From assembly GCA_963765935.1 (NCBI GenBank), contig CAVXXX010000002.1, forward strand, positions 372,001 to 436,000: DNA of 64,000 bases. The letters run 5' to 3'. Positions 32,818-42,351 of the stretch are shown here, one piece after another. The notes beneath the pieces are model-generated. The model ran no database searches and was not told the origin of the DNA. It saw only the letters and a list, made by a program, of their open reading frames with translations. The translations under genes and the position numbers were made by a program. Each line of letters begins with the position of its first letter. Position 1 is the first letter of the stretch. The DNA comes from JAMXLG01 sp963765935 (GTDB taxonomy: Bacteria > Vulcanimicrobiota > Vulcanimicrobiia > Vulcanimicrobiales > Vulcanimicrobiaceae).

Positions 32818-33329
32818 CATGCCCCGACAGCCGCTTGCTCGCCGATCTGCTCGAGCTGATGCTTCTCTTCCCCGGACATTACCATGGTGAGGTCGAGCAT
32901 GATGATCAGCCGCTCGGCCATCTTACCGACACCCTGAATGTACTCGGTGCCGACGCCGGCGATCATCTCCGGCGCGTCCTCGACATTCTCGATCGGAAGA
33001 TTGAGCACTTCGCTCACGCTGTCGACGACAATGCCGACGCGCTTGCTTCCGATCTCCGTCACGATGATACGCGTGCTCTTGGTTGCGTCGATGCGCGGCA
33101 TGCCGAAGCGGGTGCGCAGATCGATAATGGGAATCAGCTGACCGCGCAGGTTGATGACGCCTTCCATGAACCGTGGCGCGCGCGGCACGTGCGTGATCTC
33201 GACCATGCGGATGATTTCTTGAACCTGCGAGATGTCGACGCCGTACTCTTCCGTAGCGAGTTTGAACGAGACGACTTGCACGACCTCGCCGGAAAGTTGC
33301 TGCTTGTTTTCTGCTTTGACATCTGCCAT
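32817..33329 (-). CDS. cheW: Chemotaxis coupling protein CheW
   Basis: The 170-residue scaffold links receptors to CheA. The CheW fold is clear: VVQVVSFKLATEEYGVDISQVQEII, then VPRAPRFMEGVINLRGQLIPIIDLRTRFGM, and VGIVVDSVSEVLNLP. It lies two bases after cheA on the minus strand and is the last gene of the chemotaxis operon before the BlaI operator. No receptor, CheR or CheB gene is in the window. Confidence 0.95.
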   Translation of the reverse strand: MADVKAENKQQLSGEVVQVVSFKLATEEYGVDISQVQEIIRMVEITHVPRAPRFMEGVINLRGQLIPIIDLRTRFGMPRIDATKSTRIIVTEIGSKRVGIVVDSVSEVLNLPIENVEDAPEMIAGVGTEYIQGVGKMAERLIIMLDLTMVMSGEEKHQLEQIGEQAAVGA

Positions 33330-33331
33330 GG

Positions 33332-35284
33332 CTATTGAACTCCCGAGAATTCTGCGCGAGCGACTTTGCCGCTCACGTGGGCTTCGCTGACGAGCGAATG
33401 AACGTCGATAATGAGCGAGATGGAACCGTTGCCGAGAATCGTCGCGCCCGAAATACCCGGGATGCGGCCGACGACATCGGAGAGCGGCTTGATGACGATC
33501 TCTTGCTCGCCTTCAAACGAATCGACGACAAGACCGACTTGGCGGCCCTGAAGACCAACGATAACGATCATGACTTTATCCGGATCGCGCCGGCCGCCGA
33601 GTTCAAAGAATTCCGCGATGCGCACGAGCGGCACGACTTGGCCGCGCAGCGTGATCACTTCGTTTCCGTGAACGGTGCGCACGTCGCGCATCTCCACGCG
33701 TTGCGATTCAATGACGGAATCGAGCGGAATAGCGTAGAGCTCGTCGACGACGCGGACCAGAAGCGCTTGAATGATCGCAAGCGTCAGCGGCAACTTGATC
33801 GTGAAGCGCGTGCCCTGACCCGCGGCAGTTTCAATGTCGAAGACGCCCTTCAGGCGTGAGATGTTACGTTTCACGACGTCCATACCGACGCCACGGCCGC
33901 TGACGTCCGAAACCACTTCGGCCGTCGAGAAGCCGGGCGTGAAGATCAAGTCGACGATCTCGCGATCGGTCAAACGATCGTCAGCCGAGATCAAGCCCTG
34001 CTTGATACCGCGCGCGCGCACTTTCTCGAGGTTGATCCCGCCGCCGTCGTCGGAAACTTCGATGATGATCTGGTTGCCTTCATGATAGGCATTGAGCGAA
34101 ATCGTTCCGACGCGCGGTTTGCCGAGCCGTTCGCGCTCGTCGGGCGGCTCGATGCCGTGATCGACGTTGTTGCGCAACAAGTGCATGAGCGGCTCGCCGA
34201 CTTCGTCGACGATCGTCTTATCGAGGTCGGTCTCGGCACCCGATATGACCAACTGCACTTCTTTGCCGCGCGCTTTCGCGACGTCGCGTACAAGGCGCGG
34301 GAACCGGTCGAACACCTGACCGATCGGCACCATGCGGACCTTCATGATCGACTCTTGAATTTCGTTCGTGGTACGCGCAAGCAGTGCCGCGGAATCGGCG
34401 AGATCCTTGGCAAGCGGTGCAATGATCCCCTGAACTGCGCCGCCCGCAGCGCCGCCCACCTTATCATTCATCAAGCGCTCGAGCGTATTGGCAATATCCG
34501 AAATACGCGTACGATTGATCACGAGTTCGCCAACGAGATTCAACAATGCGTCGAGGCGTTCGATATCGACACGAATCGTTTGATGGATCGAGGACCGCTT
34601 CTGGTCGCCATTTGCCGCGGGTTTCTGCGGCGCCGGCACCGCAGCGGGCTTTGGAATTTCCGGCTTGGCCGCGCCCACGGGTTCGGGCGGCAATTCTTGT
34701 ATGAATTCTTCCGATGCCGGTGCAACTGGTTCTTCTTGGGCTTGCGCGAGCAACCGTTCTACTTCAGCCTCAAACGCCGCTACGTCCGCGTCACGGGACC
34801 GCTCTTCATGCGGGGCAGCCTCTTCGAAGGACTGTTCGGATCCGGTGCGCCCTTCGATGACGTGCGAGGTCTCCTCGTAAATCGCCGTATAGGCATCCAG
34901 CTTACCGATGTACTCCTCAACGCCGTGCGGCGCTTCTTCTTCCCCAATCGCCGCCTGAACGAGTCCCGTCAGTAAATCGCGCCCGGTAAAAAGAATATCA
35001 ACCGCGCTCTCCGAGAGCGGCATTCGATCTTTCCGAAGCAGATCGCACAGATTCTCGAGCTTATGCGCGAGGCCCTGAACCTCAACAAACCCAAGCATAC
35101 CGGACGAACCCTTAACGGTATGCAGCGCACGAAACAGAGAATTGATAATCTCCGGATCATTAACTCCGGAATTCACACCCTCTTCAAGCTTCAGAAGATC
35201 CGCATCAATCTGCTGTAAGAGTTCTTCCGCTTCATCACGGAAGTAAGAAATGAACTCTTCTCGATTAAACAGCTCGTCAGACAT
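33332..35284 (-). CDS. cheA: Chemotaxis histidine kinase CheA
   Basis: The 650-residue kinase has the P1 HPt domain with phosphorylated His55 (FRALHTVKGSSGMLGF), an acidic/Pro linker with no clear P2 domain, the P3 dimerisation helices (DIERLDALLNLVGELVINRTRI), the P4 ATPase with N box NNVDHGIE, G1 DDGGGI and G2 GRGVGMDVVK, and a C-terminal CheW-like P5 (GNEVITLRGQVVPLVRIAEFF). A dispersed palindromic repeat occupies the gap to the upstream cheC. Confidence 0.96.
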   Translation of the reverse strand: MSDELFNREEFISYFRDEAEELLQQIDADLLKLEEGVNSGVNDPEIINSLFRALHTVKGSSGMLGFVEVQGLAHKLENLCDLLRKDRMPLSESAVDILFTGRDLLTGLVQAAIGEEEAPHGVEEYIGKLDAYTAIYEETSHVIEGRTGSEQSFEEAAPHEERSRDADVAAFEAEVERLLAQAQEEPVAPASEEFIQELPPEPVGAAKPEIPKPAAVPAPQKPAANGDQKRSSIHQTIRVDIERLDALLNLVGELVINRTRISDIANTLERLMNDKVGGAAGGAVQGIIAPLAKDLADSAALLARTTNEIQESIMKVRMVPIGQVFDRFPRLVRDVAKARGKEVQLVISGAETDLDKTIVDEVGEPLMHLLRNNVDHGIEPPDERERLGKPRVGTISLNAYHEGNQIIIEVSDDGGGINLEKVRARGIKQGLISADDRLTDREIVDLIFTPGFSTAEVVSDVSGRGVGMDVVKRNISRLKGVFDIETAAGQGTRFTIKLPLTLAIIQALLVRVVDELYAIPLDSVIESQRVEMRDVRTVHGNEVITLRGQVVPLVRIAEFFELGGRRDPDKVMIVIVGLQGRQVGLVVDSFEGEQEIVIKPLSDVVGRIPGISGATILGNGSISLIIDVHSLVSEAHVSGKVARAEFSGVQ

Positions 35285-35292
35285 TTTAAAGG

Positions 35293-35428
35293 CGCTCCGC
35301 CCTAGGCTCCGCGCCCCCCACTACGTGGGGCCCCCCGGCCATGGCGCGCATAAACGCGTTGGCTAGCATTGACTCCCCTAGGGCGCGCCAGTTTAGCATG
35401 TCGTCGTTAGCCTCGTCCCATCGGGACC
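35293..35428. repeat. Dispersed palindromic repeat, copy B (cheC-cheA junction)
   Basis: Contains CTCCGCGCCCCCCACTACG with the perfect palindrome CCCCAC-tac-GTGGGG (35316-35330), the block gactcccctagggcgcgc (35371-35388), CGTTAGCC (35405) and CATCGGGACC (35419). Block spacing equals that of copy A in its right half. It fills the 153-base gap before cheA; no gene is seen there. Confidence 0.75.
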
Positions 35429-35437
35429 ACGTCGTAA

Positions 35438-36046
35438 CTACTCGACGCCGAAGACCGAGAGGAGCGGTCCGAGCGATCCAGTTTCAGGGATAAGGATGAA
35501 TTGGCCGGCGACTTCTTTCTCTTTGTCCAAGAACGAAGACTCGATCAAGAACACATCCTGATCCGGAAGAATCGACATCAGGGTGCGGAATGCAGCCTGC
35601 ACCGTGCCGTACGAAAGCGTCGGCACCGACGGCAACAGATTCGAACCCGTCAGTTGAATGATCGCCGTCAAATACGAGCCGGCGATGATGTTGCCGAGTT
35701 CTTTGAGCGTCGAATCCGCGATCGAATCGAAGATTTGAATGTCGCCGATCACGCGATGGAGGAACTGACTGACGAAATCCAGCGCTTGTTCACGATCGAA
35801 CAGTACGATCATCTGGCCCGGCGCTTCGCCGCGGACGTACATGTGCAGAGCGGCGACGGTGCGATTCTCGTGACCAACGCGCGATGCGAGATCGCGGAAC
35901 TTGATCACGTCGATGCGCGGTTCGCTCAGGTTGATCTTCGTATTGAGCAACTGCGAAAGCGCGGTCGCCGCGTGGCCTGCGCCGATGTTGCCGACTTCTT
36001 TCAGCGCGTCCTTTTGAAGATCGTTGAGTTGCATACCGCCGCTCAT
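35438..36046 (-). CDS. cheC: CheY-P phosphatase CheC
   Basis: The 202-residue protein has both CheC active-site helices: LKEVGNIGAGHAATALSQLL near the N terminus and TLKELGNIIAGSYLTAI in the middle, each with the Glu and Asn needed to dephosphorylate CheY-P. It is the Bacillus/Thermotoga-type phosphatase; no CheZ or CheD is in the window. The ATG overlaps the cheY stop by four bases, so the two are coupled. Confidence 0.94.
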   Translation of the reverse strand: MSGGMQLNDLQKDALKEVGNIGAGHAATALSQLLNTKINLSEPRIDVIKFRDLASRVGHENRTVAALHMYVRGEAPGQMIVLFDREQALDFVSQFLHRVIGDIQIFDSIADSTLKELGNIIAGSYLTAIIQLTGSNLLPSVPTLSYGTVQAAFRTLMSILPDQDVFLIESSFLDKEKEVAGQFILIPETGSLGPLLSVFGVE

Positions 36047-36405
36047 GACAGCACCTTTTGAATGGTTTCCAGAATTTTCGGCGGCTGGAACGGTTTGGTA
36101 ATAAATGATTTCGCGCCGGCTTGAATCGCCTCAACGACCAAAGCTTGCTGGCCCATCGACGTGCACATGATGATCTTCGCGTTGGGATCCGACGCGACGA
36201 TTTGCTTGACCGCGGTGATGCCGTCCATCTCCGGCATAACCATGTCCATCGTCACGAGGTCCGGTTGGAGCTGCTTGTACTTCTCAACCGCCTCAACACC
36301 GTTTTGGGCCTCTCCAACGACTTCAAAGCCGTTCTTGGACAGGATCCCTTTGATCATCATCCGCATGACGACGGCATCGTCGACGATGAGGACTCTCTTG
36401 CTCAT
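36043..36405 (-). CDS. cheY: Response regulator CheY
   Basis: The start at 36405 gives 120 residues, a single receiver domain. The acidic pair Asp9-Asp10 (VLIVDDA), phospho-acceptor Asp54 (LVTMDMVMPEMDG), Ser in MCTSMG and Lys in FITKPF are all present. It should carry the CheA signal to the FliM/FliY switch proteins also encoded here. A longer start at 36444 adds 13 non-conserved residues. Confidence 0.95.
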   Translation of the reverse strand: MSKRVLIVDDAVVMRMMIKGILSKNGFEVVGEAQNGVEAVEKYKQLQPDLVTMDMVMPEMDGITAVKQIVASDPNAKIIMCTSMGQQALVVEAIQAGAKSFITKPFQPPKILETIQKVLS

Positions 36406-36511
36406 CCGTAGCTCCCAAGGCGAAGTGCAAATGAGGAAAGGCACAAACGTGCCTCACGCCATCCTTTGAAGACCATCGGCCAAAGGAAAGCGCTTCTTTA
36501 TGGAACGACCG

Positions 36512-37180
36512 TTAAGCCAAACCACGGCTCCGTAAGTCGGCCTGGCGGCGGTTGATAAACTCGACGATCGCCTGGTCTTCGGCGGGACGGATCCCGCTGA
36601 AGCGCAGGCCGTGTGAGTGCTTCCCCGACACCTTGATGACTTCGTGACGCATCACTTCGCCGAGAAGCGTCAGCGCCGGCGCGTCGGGCTTCAGCTGCAT
36701 CTTGACCTCGACCTTCGTATGGTTTTTCAAACCGCGGTCAACGATCAGCGAACAGCCGCTCCGGCTGATATCGCGCAGCGTACATTTCGTGAACTCGCCG
36801 CTCCCGACACCGCTGGGCGCGAAGCGCCATTGACCGGCGACGATGGCATCGAGGCGCACGCTCTGGCGTTTTTGCACGCCGGTCGCCGCGCCGATGAGGC
36901 TGATCTTGCGCGGCAGCTCAAACGTCGTCGTTGCGTTACTTGTAGCCGCGATTTTGGTCTGCGCGCGAAAGCGTCCGGCTTGCGACTGATAGACAATCAC
37001 GGCCGTTTCGCCCGCTTTGCCGAGCATCTCGCGCGTGACGATGCCCTTCGCTCCTACGGATTCGACCGTCACTTGGCGCACGGGCCGTCCACCGGCGATT
37101 ACATCGACGAACGAATGCAGTTGCGGAAGCTTGGAAAGCGGGATACTCGACGTCTTATTAAAGAGAGCTTTGAATATCAA
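36512..37180 (-). CDS. PilZ-domain c-di-GMP receptor (YcgR/DgrA-like)
   Basis: The 222-residue protein has an N-terminal flagellar-brake-like domain (residues 20-100) and a C-terminal PilZ domain. The two c-di-GMP motifs are present: RxxxR in QKRQSVRLDA and D-x-S-x-x-G in LRDISRSGCSL. Such proteins slow the flagellar motor when c-di-GMP rises. The start overlaps the flhA stop by four bases, supporting a motor-linked role. Confidence 0.9.
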   Translation of the reverse strand: MIFKALFNKTSSIPLSKLPQLHSFVDVIAGGRPVRQVTVESVGAKGIVTREMLGKAGETAVIVYQSQAGRFRAQTKIAATSNATTTFELPRKISLIGAATGVQKRQSVRLDAIVAGQWRFAPSGVGSGEFTKCTLRDISRSGCSLIVDRGLKNHTKVEVKMQLKPDAPALTLLGEVMRHEVIKVSGKHSHGLRFSGIRPAEDQAIVEFINRRQADLRSRGLA

Positions 37181-39324
37181 CGTAGGGTCGATTCCATGGA
37201 CTCCGGTGTTTCGTCGGTCGTCGAAATCTGACCGATCGATTCAACGCGCAGCCCCGGCGCGATCTCCGAGTACGAGAGAACGACCAATTGCGGCGCCGCG
37301 CGTTCCGTAAGCCGCTTGAGCGCGAGACGAACCGCCGGCGAACAGAGGACGATCGGCGCGAGGCCGGCGTTCTGCGCAGTGGCGATCTGTCGCGTCAGCG
37401 ACGCATAGATACGCGTGACCGTGTTCGGGTCGAGCAGCGCGTATGCGTCTTCGCCGCGGCGTACCGCTTCGGAGAGCAACGATTCGAGGCGCGGATCGAC
37501 CGTGATAACTGAAAGGAGACCGTTCTCGGCGTACTCGGCCGAAATGTGCCGAGCGAGCGCTGCCCGGACTTTCTCCGTAAGGAAATCGATGTCTTTGCTC
37601 ACCCGGCCGGCGTCCGCGAGCGTTTCGAGGATCAGAACGAGGTTGCGAACCGGAATGCGTTCGCGCAGCAAGTTCTGGAGAACGCGCTGGACTTCGCCGA
37701 CCGTCAAGAGCCCCGGCACGAGCTCGTCGACCACCACCGGATAATGCGACTTGATGTTTTCGAGCAGCGCCGAGGTCTCCTGACGCCCGAGGAGGTCGGG
37801 CGCATGTGACTTGATGATTTCGGTGAGGTGCGTCGCAATGACGCTCGTCGGATCGATGACCGTGTATCCCGCCATCTCCGCCTCAGGCCGCGCGCTTTCT
37901 GCGATCCAGAGGGCCGGCAATCCAAAGGCCGGTTCAGTCGTCGGAATTCCATCGATCGGCGCGGTTGCGGTTCCCGGGTTCATCGCCAGCAGACGGCTTA
38001 CCATGACTTCCGCCGACGTAACCTCGAGGCCGTAGATCTTCACCGTGTACGTGTTTGGCCGCAATTGCAAGTTGTCTCGCACGCGGATCGGCGGCACGAC
38101 GATGCCGAGATCGCGCGCGGCGTGCCGGCGGATCAGCGTGATCCGTTCGAGTAGATCGCCGCCTTGATTCACGTCGACGAGCGGAATCAACCCGAAGCCG
38201 ATTTCCAGCTCCATCGGATCGTACGAGAGCAGCGGTACAACGCTCTCGGCGGGCTTCGCTGCGACGGACGTCGACGCCGCACCGGCAATCGCTCCCGGCA
38301 CCGCGCCCGGCGGCAATCCCGCCACGGCCGCTTTCAAGGCGCGGCGACGGCTGAAGTACATCGTAAAGAGCGCGGCCGACGCGATGAGCAGCAGCCACCG
38401 GTCGAGTCCGGCAAGCCCGAAGAGTCCCGTCATAATCGCCGCAATCAGCAGCGCCGTCGGTTGCGATGAGAGCTGGCGCGTGATGTCGCTGCCGAAGTCC
38501 GACTCGGCTGCCGCGCGCGTCACGATGATACCGGTCGCGGTTGAAATCAACAGCGCCGGCACTTGTGTGACGATGCCTTCACCGACGGTCAGCAACGTAA
38601 ACTTTTGCAGCGACGTCATGACGTCGAGGTGCTGCTGCGCGATGCCGACGATAAAGCCGCCGATCGTGTTGATCGCGACGATGATCACCGCGGCGATCGC
38701 GTCGCCGCGCACGAACTTGCTGGCACCGTCCATCGCGCCGTAGAAGTCCGCGGCGCGCTGAATGTCTTTGCGGCGCTGACGCGCTTCGGCTTCGGTGATC
38801 AAACCGGCGTTCAAATCGGCGTCGATTGCAAGCTGCTTACCCGGCATCGCGTCCAACGTAAAGCGCGCCGCGACTTCGGCCACGCGTCCGGCGCCGTTGG
38901 TGATAACGACGAATTGAATGATGATGAGGATAAGGAAGATCACGAAGCCGACGGCATAGTTGCCGCCGATCACAATCTGTCCGAAGAAGTTGATGACCTC
39001 ACCGGCGTAGCCGTGCAGCAAAATCGCTCGTGTCGCGGTGATGTTGAGCGAGAGCCGGAAGAGCGTGATGATTAAGAGCAGCGTCGGGAACGCGGAAAAC
39101 GCTAGCGCGTTTTCGGTGTAAAGCGCGGTGCCGATGATCACGAGCGCGAGCGAGATGTTGATCGTTAAGAGCACGTCGAGCAAGAACGGCGGGATCGGCA
39201 CGATCATGAGGAGGACGAGCATGACCGACGCGCCCGCGATCAAAATCGGGGCCGCGCTGCCAAGCCGTTGCGCGAGCGTTCCGCTACCTTGCATCGGCGC
39301 GGCGGGAGCGCCTTGAGCTGCCAT
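37177..39324 (-). CDS. flhA: Flagellar export gate protein FlhA
   Basis: The 715-residue protein has about eight N-terminal membrane helices with the conserved FHIPEP segment (ARFTLDAMPGKQLAIDADLNAG) near residue 150, and a cytosolic domain of about 350 residues (YDPMELEIGFGLIPLVD; PSVIATHLTEIIKSHAPDLLGRQE) that binds chaperone-substrate complexes. FlhA forms the nonameric ring of the export gate. It overlaps flhB by one base (TAATG) and the PilZ gene by four. Confidence 0.96.
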   Translation of the reverse strand: MAAQGAPAAPMQGSGTLAQRLGSAAPILIAGASVMLVLLMIVPIPPFLLDVLLTINISLALVIIGTALYTENALAFSAFPTLLLIITLFRLSLNITATRAILLHGYAGEVINFFGQIVIGGNYAVGFVIFLILIIIQFVVITNGAGRVAEVAARFTLDAMPGKQLAIDADLNAGLITEAEARQRRKDIQRAADFYGAMDGASKFVRGDAIAAVIIVAINTIGGFIVGIAQQHLDVMTSLQKFTLLTVGEGIVTQVPALLISTATGIIVTRAAAESDFGSDITRQLSSQPTALLIAAIMTGLFGLAGLDRWLLLIASAALFTMYFSRRRALKAAVAGLPPGAVPGAIAGAASTSVAAKPAESVVPLLSYDPMELEIGFGLIPLVDVNQGGDLLERITLIRRHAARDLGIVVPPIRVRDNLQLRPNTYTVKIYGLEVTSAEVMVSRLLAMNPGTATAPIDGIPTTEPAFGLPALWIAESARPEAEMAGYTVIDPTSVIATHLTEIIKSHAPDLLGRQETSALLENIKSHYPVVVDELVPGLLTVGEVQRVLQNLLRERIPVRNLVLILETLADAGRVSKDIDFLTEKVRAALARHISAEYAENGLLSVITVDPRLESLLSEAVRRGEDAYALLDPNTVTRIYASLTRQIATAQNAGLAPIVLCSPAVRLALKRLTERAAPQLVVLSYSEIAPGLRVESIGQISTTDETPESMESTLR

Positions 39325-40391
39325 TAGGCTATCGTCTTCCTCTTAAGCTTGTACACGAACGCGATGACCTGCGCGACCGCCGCATAAAGATTCGGCGGAA
39401 TCGCTTGATCGAGTTCGACCTTCTCGTAGAGCGTCCGCGCGAGTGGCGGATTCTCCATGATGGGGATGTTGTGTTCGCGGGCCATATCGCGAATGCGTTT
39501 CGCGACCAAATCGGCGCCTTTCGCAATCAGGACCGGCGCTTCCATCTGCATTTCGTCCCATTCGAGCGCAACCGCGAAGTGCGTCGGGTTCGTCACCACG
39601 ACCGTTGCGCGCGGCACCGCTTGCATCATGCGCCGGCGTGACATCTCACGCTGCCGCTTCTTGAGCGCGCCACGCGCTTCGGGGTTCCCTTCCGATTGGC
39701 GCCACTCGTCCTTGACTTCTTGTTTGGTCATCTTCAAGTTCTCTTCGAGCTGCCAGCGTTCGTATGCGTAGTCGAGCAGACCGACGACGACTAATAAGAG
39801 ACCAAACTTCCACGCGATGCCGTAGATCAGATTCATCGTCAGTTGAATCATCGCAGCCGGAGACGATTGTCCAACCTGCGCAAAGAACGAAATGTTCTTA
39901 GCGATCTCGGTGTAGATAATAACTGCGACCGCACCGAGCTTCAGCAGCTGCTTCGCGAGATTAACCGCGATGCGCTTGCTGAACATATTTTTGAATCCGT
40001 TGATCGGATTGAGCTTACCGAACGACGGCGTGATCGATTTGAGCGTGAAGAGAAAGCCGAACTGCGCGATGTTCGCAACGATTCCGAAAAAGAACGCGAG
40101 CGCGAAGACGCCGATGACGACGAGCATGACGCCCGAGGCCGCCTGCATGAAGAGTCCGACGACGGAGTGGATCGTCATATCTGCCCGCATGTCGCCCAGA
40201 CGCGAGAAATACGCGCGCATCGAGCCTTGCAGCGAATCCATCATCGGCGCAAAAAAGGCGTGCAGAACGAGAACGACTGCCAGGAAGATAACGGACCCGG
40301 CCAACTCCGTACTACGCGGAACTTGACCTTTGCCGCGTGCTTCCTCGCGTCGCTTCGGAGTGGCCTTTTCGGTTTGTTCCGGCTTAGCCAT
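39324..40391 (-). CDS. flhB: Flagellar export switch protein FlhB
   Basis: The 355-residue protein has four membrane helices and a cytosolic domain with the autocleavage site NPTH at residues 268-271 (VVVTNPTHFAVAL). Cleavage there switches export from rod/hook to filament substrates, together with FliK. The N terminus is rich in Lys/Glu (KPEQTEKATPKRREEARGKG) as in the family. It is divergent from the propeller lipoprotein gene, 142 bases away. Confidence 0.96.
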   Translation of the reverse strand: MAKPEQTEKATPKRREEARGKGQVPRSTELAGSVIFLAVVLVLHAFFAPMMDSLQGSMRAYFSRLGDMRADMTIHSVVGLFMQAASGVMLVVIGVFALAFFFGIVANIAQFGFLFTLKSITPSFGKLNPINGFKNMFSKRIAVNLAKQLLKLGAVAVIIYTEIAKNISFFAQVGQSSPAAMIQLTMNLIYGIAWKFGLLLVVVGLLDYAYERWQLEENLKMTKQEVKDEWRQSEGNPEARGALKKRQREMSRRRMMQAVPRATVVVTNPTHFAVALEWDEMQMEAPVLIAKGADLVAKRIRDMAREHNIPIMENPPLARTLYEKVELDQAIPPNLYAAVAQVIAFVYKLKRKTIA

Positions 40392-40533
40392 CGACGATGG
40401 TGACGAGCATGCTCCCTAGAGTTTTCGGGTAAGTGCGCCGCAAGCCTGAGACGCTAGCTTAACCCGTCACAGGGGGAGCCGCGCCGCGCTGTGCTAATAA
40501 GGGAGGCTGACCCGAAAGGAACACCCGGAAGAG

Positions 40534-41553
40534 ATGTCTTTGAAACAAACGCTGGCGATCTGCGCCGGCGCGGTAGTAGCCGTGCTTCTCGGCGGCTGCG
40601 GCAATGCGACCCCGATCACGAGCGGGAGCCCGACGCCGGCTCCGACGATCACCCCCTTCGTCTCGAGCGAGTACCCGACGCAGACGTCGGGAGCGCAGCC
40701 AAGCGGCCTGGTCAACGGACCCGACTCGAACCTCTGGTTCACCGAGCCCGCCGCGAACAAAATCGGCAAGTTGAACCAGCAGGCACAAGTCAGCGAATTT
40801 ACGGTCCCAACCGCCGGCTCGGCGCCCCTCATGATTGCGACGGGTCCGGATAGCGCGCTGTGGTTCACCGAATCGGCGGTCGGACAAGTCGGTCGCATCT
40901 CGACCACTGCCGGTGTGGTAACCGAATTTCCGCTCGGTCCGAACTCGAAGCCGTGGGGCATCGTGGCGGGCCCTGACGGCGCACTATGGGTGACCGACGA
41001 ATCGGCGATCAATCCCGGAATCTGGCGCGTGACTACGGCCGGCGTTCCAACGTTTTACGCGCTTCCGGCAGGTTCAAAGCCGACCGCGATTACCGCCGGC
41101 GCGAACGGCGCGCTTTGGTTTCTGGATACCGGGTCGAACAAAATTGGAACCGTTGCGCCTGGACAATCGACGACGATCACCGAGTACGGCGGCATAGCCG
41201 CGAATGCTGGTCTCGGCGCGATCATTCAGGGCACAGATAATGCGCTGTGGTTCACAGAGCAAAACACCGGAAAGATCGGACGCATGACGACTTCCGGAGT
41301 GGTCACCTCGGAGCAGACGCTCACCGGCGTCGTCGGTCCCTTCGGGCTCACGGCCGGCCTCGACGGCAACTACTACATCGCCGACTCGCTGGGCAGCGCG
41401 ATCGCGCAGTTTATTCCGAGCACCGGAAAAACGTCGACCTTCAAGACGATCACAAACGCATCGCAACCATATTGGGCCACGATCGGCCCCGACAACGAAG
41501 TCTATTTCACGGAAAAAGCCGCCTCAAAAATCGGCCAGTTCCGCTATTTTTAG
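40534..41553 (+). CDS. Propeller lipoprotein, Vgb/NHL-like
   Basis: The 339-residue protein has a lipoprotein signal peptide with lipobox LLGGC (Cys near residue 24) and a Ser/Pro/Thr linker. It has seven repeats of about 40 residues with the core GPDxxLWFTE...NKIGKL (GPDSNLWFTE, GPDSALWFTE, GPDGALWVTD, GANGALWFLD, GTDNALWFTE and two divergent ones), so a seven-bladed propeller is expected. This is the pattern of streptogramin B lyase (Vgb) homologues, most of which are not lyases. It is the only plus-strand gene in the flagellar cluster. Confidence 0.88.
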   Translation: MSLKQTLAICAGAVVAVLLGGCGNATPITSGSPTPAPTITPFVSSEYPTQTSGAQPSGLVNGPDSNLWFTEPAANKIGKLNQQAQVSEFTVPTAGSAPLMIATGPDSALWFTESAVGQVGRISTTAGVVTEFPLGPNSKPWGIVAGPDGALWVTDESAINPGIWRVTTAGVPTFYALPAGSKPTAITAGANGALWFLDTGSNKIGTVAPGQSTTITEYGGIAANAGLGAIIQGTDNALWFTEQNTGKIGRMTTSGVVTSEQTLTGVVGPFGLTAGLDGNYYIADSLGSAIAQFIPSTGKTSTFKTITNASQPYWATIGPDNEVYFTEKAASKIGQFRYF

Positions 41554-41562
41554 TTGTCAGGT

Positions 41563-42342
41563 TTAACCGCGCAGGCCGCGCATAACGGCGTCCATTTGTT
41601 GGGCGACGGTTTGGAATAATTCGGGGCCGACGGTTGCCATTAGCGGGAGGCTGATGGCCATCATGATGAGGCCGACGCCGACTTGAATGGGAAGGCCGAT
41701 AACGAAGACGTTCATTTGCGGCGCGACGCGCGCCATGAATGCGAGCGCGACGTTGGTTAGGAATAGCGCGGCGACGACCGGTGCGGCGATGCGGAAAACG
41801 ATGAGGAACGCCTGCGTGAAAAACAGCGTGACATTGCCGGCGACGCTTGGGTCGAGATTGATGTAGGGCAGCGGCACGAGGTTGAATGAACCGGCGATGC
41901 CCTGAATCAGAAAATGGTGCGAATCCGTGGCGAGAAAGACGAGGGTCGCGATAGCGAGTTGGAATTCGCCGATAATCGTGATGTTTTGCTGCGTTTGCGG
42001 ATTGATGACGTTCGCGATCGCAAAACCGATTTGCAGATCGATAAGTTCCCCTGCGAATTGAATGCCCGTGAAGACGAGCGCGGCGACGAAGCCGACGATC
42101 ATGCCGAGCACGATTTGGCTCGCGGCGGCGAGAATCAGATCGGAGATCCCGTTCGAGAAATGGACGACCGGCACGATGCGGTAGAGTAAGAACGAGACGA
42201 TCATTCCGAAACCGAGCCGCACGAGCGTCGGAATCTGCGGCGCCGAGAAGATCGGAAAAACGTAGAGCATGCTCGACACGCGCAAAAAGACCAGCAAGAA
42301 GGTTTCGAACTGCGCGCCGCTCAGGCCGAAAACGTCGACCAT
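41563..42342 (-). CDS. fliR: Flagellar export gate protein FliR
   Basis: The 259-residue protein has six hydrophobic segments and FliR hallmarks (FLLVFLRVSSMLYVFPIFS; LRLGFGM-like RLGFGMIVSFLL; QIGFAIANVINPQTQQNI; LPLMATVGPELF). It completes the fliP-fliQ-fliR gate, nine bases after fliQ. It is convergent with the lipoprotein gene, ten bases apart. Confidence 0.95.
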   Translation of the reverse strand: MVDVFGLSGAQFETFLLVFLRVSSMLYVFPIFSAPQIPTLVRLGFGMIVSFLLYRIVPVVHFSNGISDLILAAASQIVLGMIVGFVAALVFTGIQFAGELIDLQIGFAIANVINPQTQQNITIIGEFQLAIATLVFLATDSHHFLIQGIAGSFNLVPLPYINLDPSVAGNVTLFFTQAFLIVFRIAAPVVAALFLTNVALAFMARVAPQMNVFVIGLPIQVGVGLIMMAISLPLMATVGPELFQTVAQQMDAVMRGLRG

Positions 42343-42351
42343 GTCGCTTCC

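Noticed and set aside
40459..41012. Minus-strand frames across the propeller lipoprotein gene
   Set aside because: They mirror the repeat units of the plus-strand gene (GPDxxLWFTE) and carry no independent evidence.
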